Both the position numbers and the translations under genes were made by a program. The notes below the pieces were generated by a model, which did no database searches, had not been told where the DNA came from, and was given only the letters and a program-made list of their open reading frames with translations. Source: Heterotrichella gracilis (lineage: Eukaryota > Sar > Xanthophyceae > Tribonematales > Xanthonemataceae). Taken from it: 64,000 nt of DNA. This document shows, piece by piece, positions 34,643 through 47,143 of the stretch (position 1 is the first letter of the stretch; every line of letters begins with the position of its first letter). The DNA is taken from contig JAULBX010028714.1 of the NCBI GenBank assembly GCA_032358255.1, positions 124,001-188,000 of the forward strand, written 5' to 3'.

Positions 34643-36754
34643 CTACACCAATGACTTACGGTACTCATCAAACAGCTCCAGCACCTCCCTGGCGTCCTCG
34701 TTCCCTGTCTTCACGCACATGTGGTACAGGTTGTTCCACAGCTGGTGCACAGCCGGCGAGCGGAACAGCTGCCACTTTCCGGCATCCTCTAAGTCCTCCT
34801 TCAGCAGCACCAGCAGCAGCTGCGCCACCTCCTTTGCGGCTGGGGAGCTGGGTTCGCACAGCACGTGGGCGAACTCGGGCACCAGGGCGGGCTGCTTGTG
34901 CAGCAGGTGCATGGAGCTGCGGGACCTGTGCTGGAAGTGCAGCTGGGCGATGGCCCTCAGCAGCTGGATGCAGCGCTGGACGGCCTCGGTGACTGGGTAC
35001 TGCGCCAGCATGGCGATGTGGTGCACCAGCCAGTTGACCAGCTCCTCGGTCTCAAAGTCATACTGGCGCTCAGCAAAGCGCTCCAGTCGCTGCACCTCCA
35101 GCCCATGCTCATATTGCAGGAGCATCCAGCCGGCCAGCGCGCCTGCCGCAGCGCACGCAGCATGCAGGGCCGCCTGGGACTGGGAGTCGTCGGTGTAGTC
35201 TGTGTGAGCGCCCTTGCCCAGCACCTGCCGCACCAGGGGCTGGAACACCTCCGCCTCCCAGGTGTGTGGGGGGTAGAACAGCTTGAACTGGTCCAGGCCC
35301 TGCGCTGCCAGTGGGTACTCCGAGGTGGTCATGGTCAGCAGGTTTGCAAAGGCCTGCTGCAGTGCTGGGCTGGCACCAGCATCCCTCCCCAACACCCGCC
35401 ACATCGTGATGGCCTGGTAGGCGCCACCCACGCGCACCACCTCCCCCTGCCGACTGGCTAGCCCCTCCACCTGCGCCAGCAAAACACCTCATCAGAAAGC
35501 TGCACTCTCCTCATACCAAGTACAAGGGCGTTGGAAGAGGCAGAGTGGGAGTCAGGTGCTGGCCAGTCCCTGGGGTTTCCTTACCTGTGCCAGCAGCGCC
35601 CTCATCATGGGCGGATGGAAATCCTTGACAGAGTCGTAGAGGTTGAGGAAGACGGCGGCTGCCTCCCTTTCCCTGGGGTCATGTGTAAGCACCAGCAGCT
35701 GCGCAATGGTAGCCAGGTCGGTCAGGTGGTTCTTCTTCCCCCCTGGCTGCGCCGCACTGATGGCGAGCTGCTGCAGGACGTCAGCGGTGAGCGCGGGGTG
35801 CATGGCACGCCAGTGCGCAATGGTGTAGGGGAAGGGGGCACCCAGGACGGGTGCACGGCGGATTGCACCGGGCCTGCAGGGGGTGGCCTGTGGTGGGCTG
35901 GCTGGGGCTGGCGGTGGGCTTGGCGGCAGCGGTGGTGGCATGACAAACTGGTGTGGGTGGGGGAACCCAGGTCCCCACTGGCCAGTGGGTGGCGCAGCGG
36001 GCGCTGGGCCTTGGGGGCCAGCCCATGCCTGGGCGACGGCCTGGGGCACGCGGTTGGGGGCTGCGCCTTGCGCTGGTGCTTGGCAAAGGCGGAGGCCTTG
36101 TAGGGGGTCTGCCTGGTCCCACAGCTGCTCGCTGGAGGAGAAGGACTGGTGGCGTGTCTCCTGTCCCTTGGGCTGCACCACTTGCACCTGGTTGGTGCAC
36201 CCCAGCGGGGGGAATTCGGCGCACTGGGCGTTGCAATCGAAGCCCTGAACCTCGTCGAGAGTCCCCATGGCAGTTGCGAGAGCCGCGTTTGCGGTTGGTG
36301 TGCCCTGGAAGGTACATACGGGCAAAAGTTAGTAACTTCCTGGAGGGTGCTGCACCCTCGGTGCATGCTTGCGCACCGGCAAAACCAAACAGAACGCACA
36401 CAGCAACGCAGGTTTTGGATAGGAAAGGGATTTTTATGGGCAAACCGGCACAAATAAGGCCCGTCCTTCAACAGTCAAGCAATTGGAGCCGTTCGAATGT
36501 TTAAAACGCGTCATGGATACCTGCCCCTGGCCTCCGTATCATCGAAACGCGGTCAGGGACACAAGACGATCAGGTGGACTACGGTAGCCTCAGAGGGTCA
36601 GAAGGTTAAGTTACTCACCTGCGTCAACTGGTACGTGATTGCAGGTGGGTCTTCGTGTCACTCTTCTCACAGTCCTGGGGGCTGAGCTGTCCTGGCACTG
36701 TTGGCGCAGACCTCGTCCTTGTGGGTACCCAGCAGCGTTGGTTGGCCAGGCGTC
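34643..36754 (-). CDS. Solenoid-family paralogue C (intact)
   Basis: Minus-strand exons: leader-like 36754-36619, then 36304-35585 and 35470-34643. The last two join in phase. The first ATG in the open frame is at 36268 and gives 503 residues. The leader-like exon carries two TGA codons in the phase-compatible frame, so it is probably 5' UTR. The protein begins MGTLDEVQGFDCNAQC. A Pro/Gln-rich linker follows (WGPGFPHPHQFVMPPP), then helical repeats: KKNHLTDLATIAQLLVLTHD, EREAAAVFLNLYDS, SPALQQAFANLLTMTTSEYP, HAACAAAGALAGW, LVNWLVHHIAMLAQYPVTEA, AKEVAQLLLVLLKEDLEDAG. It ends AREVLELFDEYRKSLV. No catalytic motif is seen, so a scaffold or adaptor role is the likeliest reading. This is the best-preserved non-RING member. 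Confidence 0.7.
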
Positions 36755-38900
36755 CTGCAGACATATTGCCAGTCAGTTGAAAACAGGCAGAAGACTTCTT
36801 TTAGGGGTGTAGGGCCTACACTGGGACTGTCGGTGCACCACGAAACACGTTCACGCACAGGCATGCATGCATTCACCCACACCCTTGCAACCCAGAGGCT
36901 TACCAGGGACTGGAGCTGATCCCTTCAGGTTATTGCCTACGAAGTTATGTCGGCCTCGAGTGGCAGCAACTGGTGCGCAGGACGATCGCTGGTGCCACTG
37001 GCTCGTAGCTGGAGAGACCAGTCACTCGATGGTTATGAGACAGTAGTTGCAACCGCTGAACTTGTCAGCGAGGAGGTGGAGGCTAGAAAATAAGCTTGGC
37101 TGGTGTTGATATGGCAGCGCTGCGTGGCACCACTGCGCGGCATCACAGCGCTAAATATGGCAGCTCAACAAGGGGCTCCGCAAGGGGGCCAAAGTTTTGC
37201 AAGCACCTGTTGGGCACGAGACCCTTGACAAGGGTGCAAGGGGGAAAACACACAAGGTCACTGCCGGCAGGCCTGGCATGGCCTTTTAATGGTTTGCCAC
37301 AGTGGTATCATATATTTACCAAGGAAGTGCTAGAGCAGATGTGCACCCTTGCCACCCAAGATGGTTCAGCGCGCTATTGAACACACTACCATGGAGACTG
37401 GATGTTGCAAGCCAGGCACCTTGCGGGAAGGCTAGCAGCGCTGCCAAACGCACACCTCACTGCAGCATGTAGCAAAACAAGGGCGCGGACGTGGTTAAAA
37501 GAGCTGTATTGTTTTGGAGCGGCAAAGGCTTGCGGCAAAGGACCCACAAGTATGATGCCCCAATGGCAAGGTGAGCTGTGGGCGGAAAACAAAGCCAGCC
37601 GGGGACATGCTGTTCTTCCTGAGGTACCAGGTTTTGCAGTCCTGTGACAAATAAATCTGACGCCCACCTTCGCTACGGATGGTTTGCATATGCATGCATA
37701 TTGCCAACTAAGTTAGTTATTTACTACATGTAAAAAATAACAAATTACCCTGGTTTGTCCCAAAGTTAAATAGTTCCAGAGTGGTCAACCTGGAGGCGTA
37801 CCTAGCGTGCCGCTTTGAAATGGAATTGTTTTCTTGTATACGCCCTGCATACATGACCTGCTAAGGTCACCCGCCGGTTACCTGAGATAGCTGTCTCAGC
37901 CCCAGGCATATATGTATTGGTGGTGTCCACTGGTCCAATTACCAGTGACTGGATCAGCTGCAAGGTAAGCACTAAAGTGCCAGTATCGTAGCGATTTGCA
38001 GACTCTGACAGCCTGTTCATAGCAACCGGCTAAGTGTTGTATGTGCATATTTTGATTACAATGATGTTGCAGGAGCAGAGAGAGTGCATGCTCTGGCGGG
38101 AGAGTGCGTGCTTTGCTTGCAAACCACCTTTCCCCAATCCCCTGACAGGTGGCCGATGACAAACGGCAAAAATATATATCACCACACGTAGTAACCAATT
38201 TACTTACTTAATACGCAATGCACGCCTAGCCTACATAGTTGTCACAAACATGTTGCACCAAATTTGCCCCACCTGAGCTATAAGAATGCGCATGGCCAGC
38301 CTGATACCAGCTCTAATAGTTCACGGGTGTGCCCTGACGATATTGAAATTTTGAACTTTCGCTTCCAGCAATCTTGAGTTCAGTAAACACATAAAAAAAC
38401 ACCGTTATGCCAATGGCAAAAGCTGCTGCCGCGCCACCGTTGAAGACCCGCAACCTTGATACAGTTCCGTTAATGCGTGAAAATATAATACTATGGTTGT
38501 GCAGCACCAGCTCCATGGCTGGAGACCTCAAGTGACAAATATGATTGTGTTCTGAGTGACATATAATGTCACAGGACGGTACATACATCTTGCAAAAATG
38601 CATATGTTTTGCGTTTTACAAAGCAATCATTGAGCAGCTCTTGGTCATTTAGAAGTCACTCCGTACGGTACAGAGAAGCCCTGAACTGTTTCGGCAAAGG
38701 TACTCCATAGAAGGCACTAAGTACGTTGCTACAAGTTGGACTGCAACACTTTGCAGGCAAGGTACTGGTCACCTGACCACGCCACACCATGAGGAGCACC
38801 CACTGAGAGATGGTAGGGACAGAGTGCAACAGAAGGGTGACGCTCTATTCTTTGCTAAGTTCTCCAAGACTGTACACCCTCTCAAAAGGTTGGAGTGCAT
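36755..38900. other. Upstream region of C, inverted partner of the B upstream region
   Basis: No gene supported. About 36,920-37,740 matches 20,260-21,070 in inverted orientation, including a leader exon ending at a GTAAGC donor (minus strand, near 36,900). The remaining stretch to 38,900 is AT-rich. One minus-strand frame at 38,313-38,603 has a hydrophobic segment, but nothing supports it as a gene. Confidence 0.5.
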
Positions 38901-40020
38901 CTTGCTGCAGTGTGGCTTACCTTTCGTCTGAACTGGAAGTGGGTTCGTCAGCATACAACCTCAAACGTTGATTGGACGGCCCTGTGATACTATGTTGCAG
39001 GCCTGCAGTTGGGAAACTAAATCGCAGTTCAACCATCTGCTGTGCATACTTTGCACCCGAATTGGCCAGTTTCCAAGGCAGAATAGTTCACAACCCTGCG
39101 TAATGCGGGTGGAATAATGAACTTTAAGTACTTTAAGTACCTGTGTCCAATCTTTAACCCAGCTATGTGAACGTGTGATCTATGTGAACACCTTTCTACC
39201 CGACACAAAATATGGCGGGAGCAGGTGAGGCACTGGTAGTATATTGGACGGGTTAACAGAGCCACGAGCGTTTTAGCCTTTGCAAAGTTTGGGAGCTTCA
39301 ACGCCACCCAACAGCCTCCCGAATAGAGTGTGACAGGTAGCCTTGCCACCTATGTGGAAATCTATACCCAGCTCGTGTTTTTACTGTTCGTAACGGCAGC
39401 TGCACCCCTGTCAGATTTGCCAGCTGTGATCTGTGGTTAAATGCTGTTGGACAACGGTCTAAAGACTTTCACACGAGGTAGCTGCACTAAAAAGTTAATG
39501 GGTATTAACTTTGAAAGGCTATGCTGGCTGGATTTGCAGCACATCGCGGTGAGCACACGCATGCATGTGCATGTGCATGCATGCATCACACGTGTGGCAA
39601 CTGGCGCCAATAAGGGCGCCCACATCGAGGTATGTAGAGTTGCACTGCGTTCATAGCGACATTTCATCTGCTGCACAGTTGCGGGACTTTCCAGTAGAGC
39701 TTCAGCGCAAGCTCTGTGGGATCTGTGTGTCCATGTGAGCTGGCGCAGCAATAGGCACTTCATCGGTGCAAACCGAAATACTTGGGATATTCACCTGCGT
39801 GCCAGACGTACCTCGCCTGTTTCCTCGCCCTTGGCCTTCTTGAAGTATGCTGTGCCATAACAGCTTCCCAATGTGTATGCAAAATTGACTAGGTCATGAC
39901 CACCTCAATACATGCACTGCCTGTGACATTCTTTTGTTCAGGGTCATATACTGTCCATACCCTAGGCCTCCACAATCATACTCAGTTCCTGTACCCGTGT
40001 AGCCACAGTTTATGCAGCCA
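38900..40020 (-). repeat. Segmental duplication arm (partner of about 15,900-17,000)
   Basis: Inverted copy of the B upstream arm. See the landmarks given for that feature. The F-box/LRR locus that follows the arm in B has no counterpart here. Confidence 0.85.
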
Positions 40021-41289
40021 TCCCTAGCGTGTGGTGGGTGGGTGGTGAAACATACATACCACTTGTGTCTCCGCTTGTTATGGTTTGTATCACGTGGCGA
40101 CCATCCCAAAATGCCCTGGCTTTTTCAGTCAAGCAGCCTTACAGGACCAACCGTTTGGTAACCTGCACATGGAGCATACATAGGAATTGCTGCAATTATC
40201 TGAATATTGACACTGCCCGTTCCGCAATGGCTTATTTTCTTCATTTTCCTTACAGACTGGATTACAATCGATCTTGCCTCAGGGTGAAGAGTACTGAATC
40301 AAAGAGGTCTTGGAGATTCTTGCCGCACGGTCAGGGCACTGTATACCATACAAGAGCACTAAGGAAAATACGCTATAAAATATTTCTGCCTCTGGGTTAA
40401 GTCCACCATCTTGAAGCCTTGGTGTCCAGGCTGAGCAACTTCTTACTGGACTACAACTGTCCTAACCTGCAACCACTGGACTAATTACTGCAATGTGAGC
40501 TGGTCTGGGGTCACATCACAGAACTGCCCACAAAACTGAAAAAGGTCACGATGTGTCTTGGTTAGTGTGGATAATTAAAACTAGGACTTCATATTTTGCT
40601 CAATTCCGCACCGGATACTGCACCGGCCACACTGTGCAAAAATAGCATTTGAGCTTGGATCACGTATGGCACATGTTAATTTTTGGTTGAAAATTGGTGC
40701 AGGACTGTAGATAGAAGTGCTTGCACTTTTGGATTCAAACTGAGTAGGTAATGCTTCATTCGACAGTGTGTTCTATATTTATAGTTTTGAACGCTTGCCA
40801 GCGCGTTTAAAATAACGGGCTGTAAATGCCTACATCTTACCATAAGAATGACACCACACTGCGCAGGAAACACGGGAAAAAATCTTGGCCAGCCATCGCA
40901 GCCCTTGCAACCCAGGGCGTGGAAATCATGGAAACCCCATGGGCCACTGGCCTCATTTTCTACAGCATCTGCCTGGACGCACCCTTCAATCATGCGAAAC
41001 AACGCATACATGCCCATTTGCTGCAACACCTCCCTGGCATTGCACCCCCCCAACCAACCATATGGCTTCTGCAGGTGCTGTGTGTATACATACATAGCGG
41101 CAGCCCCCTCAGCTTAAGCTTCGCACCCTCCATCGTCAGCACCAGCAGCATCAGCTCTGATCAGCACCAGCAGGGGACGCACCACTGTGACAGCACTCGA
41201 GATATAAGTAGCACAACTTGGAATGCAAAGCAGGTTTCTCGCAACGCCAGTCATTTTAGCCTGATCATGATACTAGTGCTGGCGCCTAG
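40020..41289. other. Spacer with a displaced 3' fragment of paralogue D
   Basis: Mostly non-coding. On the minus strand at about 41,050-40,960 a frame reads NAREVLQQMGMYALFR. This resembles the C-terminal AREVLELFDEYR of paralogue C. It may be the tail of D, separated from it by about 200 bp of unrelated sequence or used as an extra exon. Confidence 0.45.
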
Positions 41290-43199
41290 TCAAGCCCGAT
41301 GCAGCGCGGACTGGAAAACGGCCAGGCGGTCAACGTTCCTGGCCAGGTTGGGAGGCACATTGCGTTGGGCAATGTCATTGAGCCTTAGGAGGCAGCGGTA
41401 CATGGCATCACTGCTTGGGTATAATTCCTCCAATCGCACCAGGCTGCCAACCAGGCCCTGCTGCTGCCAGACCACATTCATACCGGGTAAGAGTCCAAAC
41501 TCATACCGGAGCGCCGGTCGGGCGTAGTCCACCAGCTGCCACCAATCCAGCACTGCCGGCAGCCTCCACTGCAGTTCCAGCCAGTTGGCCAACACCTCTG
41601 CTGCAGTGTGCGCTGCCTGCGGCTCCCCATCCCGTAGGCAGCGCATCACCTGCTCCGCCAGGGGCCTGTACATAACTGCCTCAAAAGCCACGTACGAGCG
41701 GAGGGACCAAAATTCAAACATGCCACAAGGAGCTAAGTCCCCATAGTTTTCCATCGAGGTGGCCTCGTAAAGCAGATTGACAAAAGCATGCCGCACTGCG
41801 GGGCTGGCAGCTGCACTATTGATGCTGTCAGAGGTGATGGAGTCCACCGCCATCCACTTCAGGACAGCCATGCATGGGCCACCCAGCTTCAACACCTGCG
41901 CCAGCAAATCATGAGTAATAAGATTAGGATTTTCATCACATAATGTTTCTAAGTATGGTTGGTTGAGAGACAGCCAAAGGGAGAGAGTGCCAAACTGAGA
42001 AGCTGGTGAGTCCCTACCTGTTCGTTCAGCGCCGTCAGCATGGACAGCCGCAGCTGGGGGTGGATTTTGCAGTCATACAGGTTGAGGAAGGCTGCGGCGG
42101 CCGCCCTTTCCTCGTGATCCTGGGTCTTTACCAGCAGCTTTGCGACTATACCCAGGTGGTGTTTTTGTTGCTGCCGGCCATCCAGGCCAAGTTTGGCACT
42201 GTTGGTGATGCCCTCGAGCTCGCGCATGAGCTTCACATGCTGGCCCTTGAGCTTACTTGTGAGCTCCACACGCTCGGCCTCGTTGCGCATTGCATCTGAA
42301 GCATCCAGCTGCAGGGCCCTGGCCAGGGCGCCCTGCAGGGCCAGGGCGTGTGATGCCACTTCGTCCAGGGTGGGTGCACTGGTGGCGGGTGCAGGCCATG
42401 GAGGTGTCTCCTGTGGAGGGCTGGCTGGTGCTGGTGTAGCTGGTTGTGGGCTGATGGTTGGAGTTGGTGGTGGTGGTGGCATTGCAAAAGGCCAATCAGC
42501 CATGGGTGCAAACTGCACTGCAGGCCCTGGAAAGGCCTGCACTTGTGGCCCTGCAAACACCACCGGCGCTCCTGTGGGCTGCTTTCTGCTCTGTGTAACG
42601 CTCTCCCACTATTCCCACTTCCCACAGCCGGCGGCGCGGAGGTCGACCCTGTGCGTCCAGTGGGTGCTGCAGCTGCGTCGGTTGTTGAAGGTCTGCAGGG
42701 TCCCGGGGTTCTGGCCAAAACGTTCGAAGCCAGGGATCCCCATGCCAGCCGCGCTGCCATCAGCTGGTGCGTCCTGGAAGGTACACACGGGCAAAGTTTA
42801 GTAACCAGCTGCCGTGCAATTGCAATGCTTGCGCACCGGGCTGCATGCAGTCATCAGCAATTCTGACAAGGGGGTATTATGGCCAACAGGGAACAGGCCT
42901 CGCCCTTCCGTTAACAATATTTTTTGCGCACTAGCTCGCAAAACTGTTGGAGTTTGAACGTGGTAGTGTCGCGGGGGTGGGTCGGACTCGCAGTCAACGC
43001 CACCACGGCCCATGGGGGCGTTGTCGTGACAACCGGGTGAAAGCAGGCACACAGGTCAGGCTACTGACCTGCGCCATCTGAAGGTTCAAGTGGGCCTTCG
43101 CATCACTCTCCTCCCAGTCCTGACACATCCTGGGGGGAGCTGTCCTGGCTCGCTCGGCGCTGATCCTGTGGGCACCCAGCAGCTGCGGGGACCAGGTTG
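41290..43199 (-). pseudogene. Solenoid-family paralogue D (degenerate)
   Basis: Minus-strand blocks: leader-like exon 43199-43069, a proline-rich exon starting at about 42778 and ending 42018, and solenoid exon 41895-41290. From the CAG acceptor the second exon reads DAPADGSAAGMGIPGFERFG and reaches a TAG at about 42,609. The conserved frame (FAGPQVQAFPGPAVQFAP onward) opens only after that, so the 5' coding part is broken or carries an unrecognised intron. The conserved section keeps KHHLGIVAKLLVKTQD and EERAAAAAFLNLYDCK and adds a helical, charged insert (ELTSKLKGQHVKLMRELEG). The last exon keeps LGGPCMAVLKWM and SPAVRHAFVNLLYEATS but stops about 75 residues earlier than C. The missing tail may lie near 41,050-40,960. 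Confidence 0.6.
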
Positions 43200-44516
43200 C
43201 TGCAGACACACCAAAACTCGGGTTACAGAAGAAACAAGGGGCAACGCATATAGAGTTTCGGGTCGCGCGTACTTACCGCCAAGAAGGGCTACTCAAAACA
43301 CCACGGAACCCACGGAACAGGTCACAATGCATGCATGCATCTGAACCCCCGTTTGGGCCTCCCCGCTGCAACACAGGCTTATCTGGAAGTGTCTCAAGCC
43401 GATTGATCTTGATCTATGGTAGACTGCAATTCGGCCGAAGGTTTATTAGTAGCAGCAGTTGACGCGCAGGACAAGTTTGGACGCAAACGTGGCATTCTGT
43501 ACTGTCACTTCCGAACGGCCAGTCTTATAAGTCACCACTGCGGGTGCCACCTTAAAGTGTCAGTTCGACTAGCGTGTACAGCGGTGGTCAGAAGCTGTGT
43601 CACAGCTGCGGCAGCCGTCATAGTGTGCCAACGCACCGGTTGGGCTATGAAACCCCTTGCAAGGGGAAGTTATACGAGGGTCAACCCCACAGGCCCACCC
43701 ACAACTTTCAGGCCCACGCAGAACTTTGCAAAGGCTGTTGACACCGAGAGAAAGCCACCACCAATACACAAAGAAGCTGCAACACTTCCGTTGCATGTCC
43801 CACCACCACCCAAGGCGGATCAACAGCGTTATTCACCACGCCCAGGTGCATGGCATACTATGGCGTGGTTAGCAAGTTGACAGCACAGGTGGCGTTCCAA
43901 ACAGGTGTGACAACGTTGATATTGGAAAGCACAGACACAAGAAGTTAGAAAACCGTTTGGCAAAAGCACATCACATGAGCACAGCAGTAGTGCCATTGTG
44001 CAGCTGCGTATGGAGTGACTGACTGTTCCAGGTTTTCAGCAGTGACCCCCTTGCAAGACTGTTGGCACTATTGGGTGCGGATTGCTACCAACACTGCCAC
44101 GCGAGTACTGCACAAGGCTACTGAGCTGTTGGCCACGTGGGATCACACCAATCTCACCCAGTACTTAAGTGAAGCGGTGGTCATAAGAATAGGTCTACCC
44201 ATTGCCAATCGCTGCCCCGCCATGAACATGCACCCTTTGGCATATTTGACACCCCACTGCAGTGGCATAACCTCCCTCCCAGTGTGCAATACGTGTAACA
44301 ATAAAGAAAGAATTCACCCACACAGGATACTAGGCGTGGGAAACAGAACTGACAACTCTCGACCAACTGAAACATCTTCAGATAGAACAGCTCTTAAAAT
44401 TAGTAGTAACCCCGTCCCATATGACTAGCACGATGCAGCACCGTCCAATCCACCATCTGGGCAACAAACTCTCACAACGCTACCCCCCCACACACCCCAA
44501 AACAACGCGCCACCAA
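43200..44516. other. Upstream region of D and spacer to KTI12
   Basis: About 43,500-43,720 is related to the A upstream region in inverted orientation. Beyond 43,900 nothing is recognised. KTI12 ends on the other strand at 44,517. Confidence 0.5.
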
Positions 44517-47143
44517 TCAACCTGTCCCCAGGTTCTCCCTAAGGTAGTCCACAAACATGCGCTTGGCGGTGGCGGCGTCTTGTATCCGGGAAAACGTGAT
44601 CTGGGTCGCCAGCTTCATAAATGCGCGCTTGTGCCTTCGGACCTCGGCCACATTGAGGGGCACCCGCAGGTCCAAATCTGGGATTTCACCGCCAAAATGC
44701 ACCACCCCCGGGGCCCCGCCCCCCGCGTTGGCCTGGGCTTCGGTGATGGCTGCGATGACCTGGCGGCGGGGAAAGCCCTAGGTTAGGGTATGTGTATGTC
44801 GGGGTGGGTGGGGAGCGTGCATGGTTCTACCGGGATGCAGTGGTGGCGGTGTGGTAATGGTGCATGCGATTATTAGGAAGGTACAGCAATGGCAGCGGCC
44901 ACTTGGTACTGTCCCGATTCTCAATCCATTTGTTATGAACCCTGCCATTCTATGGCAATGGTGTGGGGACGTGCATAAAAGCACAAATCGTGAAGTGAAC
45001 CCAAACCAGGATTGTTGCTCAAAACTTCATTAATGCCACGCGCATGCCTGCAACTAGATAGGTATCTAGTACCCTCAAACCCTTATCCCTGCTCCACCCA
45101 TCCATACCACAAACCCACCTCCTGCGTCGCGCGGTCAATCTCATACTGCAGGTTGGTGGTCGCAAGGGTTGCGTTGGTGGTGGCACAGGTGGGGGTGAGT
45201 TCCCTCCCCACACCCCCGGGCTGCACCTGGCTTACCCCCTTGGAGGTCACCGCCTGCACCACCTAGGGAATAGTCAGTGAATTAGTGGATTAATTGAAAT
45301 TAGTATATCTATTAGCTCTGGTAGCTCACACCAGCGCCAGCCTTGCACAATCAGTACCAAGCAGTCACATCCTGGCGCCCCTGCCCGATTATGCAATTGA
45401 AATGGCAACCAATGCCACAGGCGTGCATACGGCGGCATAGCAATTAACCCAAACGCCAGTGGAGGAAATCATCTCGCAGACGGGTGCAAGGCAATCCCAG
45501 CCGCGTGTTGCGCGGGATCAATTAGCAAGTTGAGTTCCCGCAGGAAAAATGGAGGGGGAAAAAACCCAGCTGCCATCTGCTCCGCCCAAGCTATTGCCTT
45601 ACGTCTCTGTGAAGAGCTTACCTGTTGCAATACATCGCTGGTATCCTCCCTGCCCGGGTGGGCGGTGAAGAGGGGGGCATCCCAGCGCTGGCGGGAATCG
45701 GGGCGCTCATACCTGCAGGCAAAACCCTAGGTTAGGCATACAGAAGCCCTGGAGTAGGGTGCATGAAGATGACAGACTAAAGTGCATCCCATCGCTGGCG
45801 GGTGTTGGGGCGCTCATGTCTACACACAGATGCGCAGAATACCCTAATTAGGGTGCACAGAAATCCTAGAGTAGATGCACCCGTATCCAGCAGAGTACGG
45901 AATCATGCAAGCATCCGCCAGAGCTACAAAAAAGGTAATCAATGCAATTGCTTATATTTTTTGTTAAGCCACACAGAGGGTCTTGCCTGTGCCTCAAGCC
46001 TTCGCCAGCGATGGATGCACAATGCACTGCACCTCCCACGCGAAACCCTGCCCCCACCCCACACACACCCACCCCCCACACACAGACACCCACCTGCACG
46101 CCAGGTCCTCAAACACCTCCGAGCTGTACCCCCCCTCCCCCCTCCCCTGGTTCCACCCCCGCGCCACCTCCACCCCCACATCCACGTGCAGCACGCAGTA
46201 CTTGGTGGCCAGGGCGCGCGCGATGCACCACACCTCGTAGCGGTACCCCTTGATGCCGTTCAGGGAGTCGAAGAGGACGGTGCGGTTGCGGGAAAGGGCT
46301 CGATCCAGGGCGGCCTTGAGGGCGCCGCGCGTGTTCTTCTCGCTGGCAGCATCTGCGGCGCCGTGGGGTGTTGGTGGGAGGAAATCCAGCAGCCTTTTTC
46401 AGGCGTAGGATCTAAGGTTCAGGGTGTAAGGTATAGGGCGTAGGATCTAGGGTCCAGGACGCCGCACGTTTTTTTCTCCCCTGGCAGCGCTGTGGGGTTG
46501 GGTTGGGTTTGCCTGTCCCGGAGGGTTTAGGGTTTAGCGTCTAGGGTTTATATTTAGGGTTGCGGCACAGGCAGGGCGCGGTGGCCCCAAGAAAGCGCTC
46601 AGTGAATCGACGAGGGTGATGTGGTAGCAGGAAAGCGTGCTGTCTAGGGCGGCCAGTTGGGTGACTGTGGATGCGTGCGTGGGCGCTTGGGTGCTGGGCG
46701 GGAGCCATGCCTCATATGGCGACACCGCTCTAAGTATATGTAACGTGTATACGTATTTTGTAAAAAATCGTACACAAGTTAATAGTAGATGCCCCTGCAA
46801 TTCTCGTGCATCACCCGGTGGAAATGCTTGTGGATGTTGGAAGCATGCGTGGTTGGCACATGCATGCACAAGCAAGCTGAATGCAAAGTATATTTTATAC
46901 CACTTTAGACCTAGCTCGCATAGCTAGACATCATAAACATGTGCAAGACAAGTGACACAACGGCAAAACATCCACCATTGCCGCCGCTGCAGCACCTTTG
47001 TACGCCGCATTGCGGTCGAGGTTGCAGGACGGCTCGTCCACCACCACCACCTCCTCACCGCCACCCCTTAGCAGCGCCGCCAGCTCCGCCACCAGGGTCG
47101 ACTTGCCGCTGCAGGGGTGCCCGGTTATGACCACCAGCGGCAT
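44517..47143 (-). CDS. KTI12: KTI12 / DRL1-like Elongator-associated P-loop protein
   Basis: Complete. Minus-strand exons 47143-46996, 46352-46094, 45712-45622, 45262-45119 and 44759-44517 join in phase to 294 residues, the usual family length. The start MPLVVITGHPCSGKST carries the Walker A P-loop at residues 8-15. VVVVDEPSCNLDRN follows, then the family block FDSLNGIKGYRYEVWCIARA, the C-terminal motif YERPDSRQRWDAPLF, LQYEIDRATQE, and the end PLNVAEVRRHKRAFMKLATQ. In yeast and plants KTI12/DRL1 works with Elongator, which modifies wobble uridines in tRNA. KTI12 is a tRNA-dependent ATPase found in cytosol and nucleus. Exon 2 to exon 3 splicing is bordered by an exon echo at 45,783-45,823. 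The third exon acceptor choice follows the plant sequence. Confidence 0.93.
45783..45823 (-). repeat. Echo of the KTI12 exon 3 start in intron 2
   Basis: On the minus strand, ATGAGCGCCCCAACACCCGC and the bases after it repeat the exon 3 start at 45712. The copy is separated from the exon by about 70 bp containing AACCTAGGGTTTTGCC-like sequence. Confidence 0.85.
46500..46562 (+). repeat. Telomere-like motifs in KTI12 intron 1
   Basis: Several TTTAGGG-like units (GGGTTTAGGGTTTAGCGTC, ATTTAGGGTT) lie in the first intron. Confidence 0.7.

Noticed and set aside
38313-38603. Minus-strand frame of 96 codons with a hydrophobic segment
   Set aside because: No recognisable family, no splice context and no match in the paired duplication arm. 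It may be a chance frame.
40676-41095. 139-codon minus-strand frame as an independent gene
   Set aside because: Its only recognisable part (NAREVLQQMGMYALFR) looks like the displaced tail of paralogue D.
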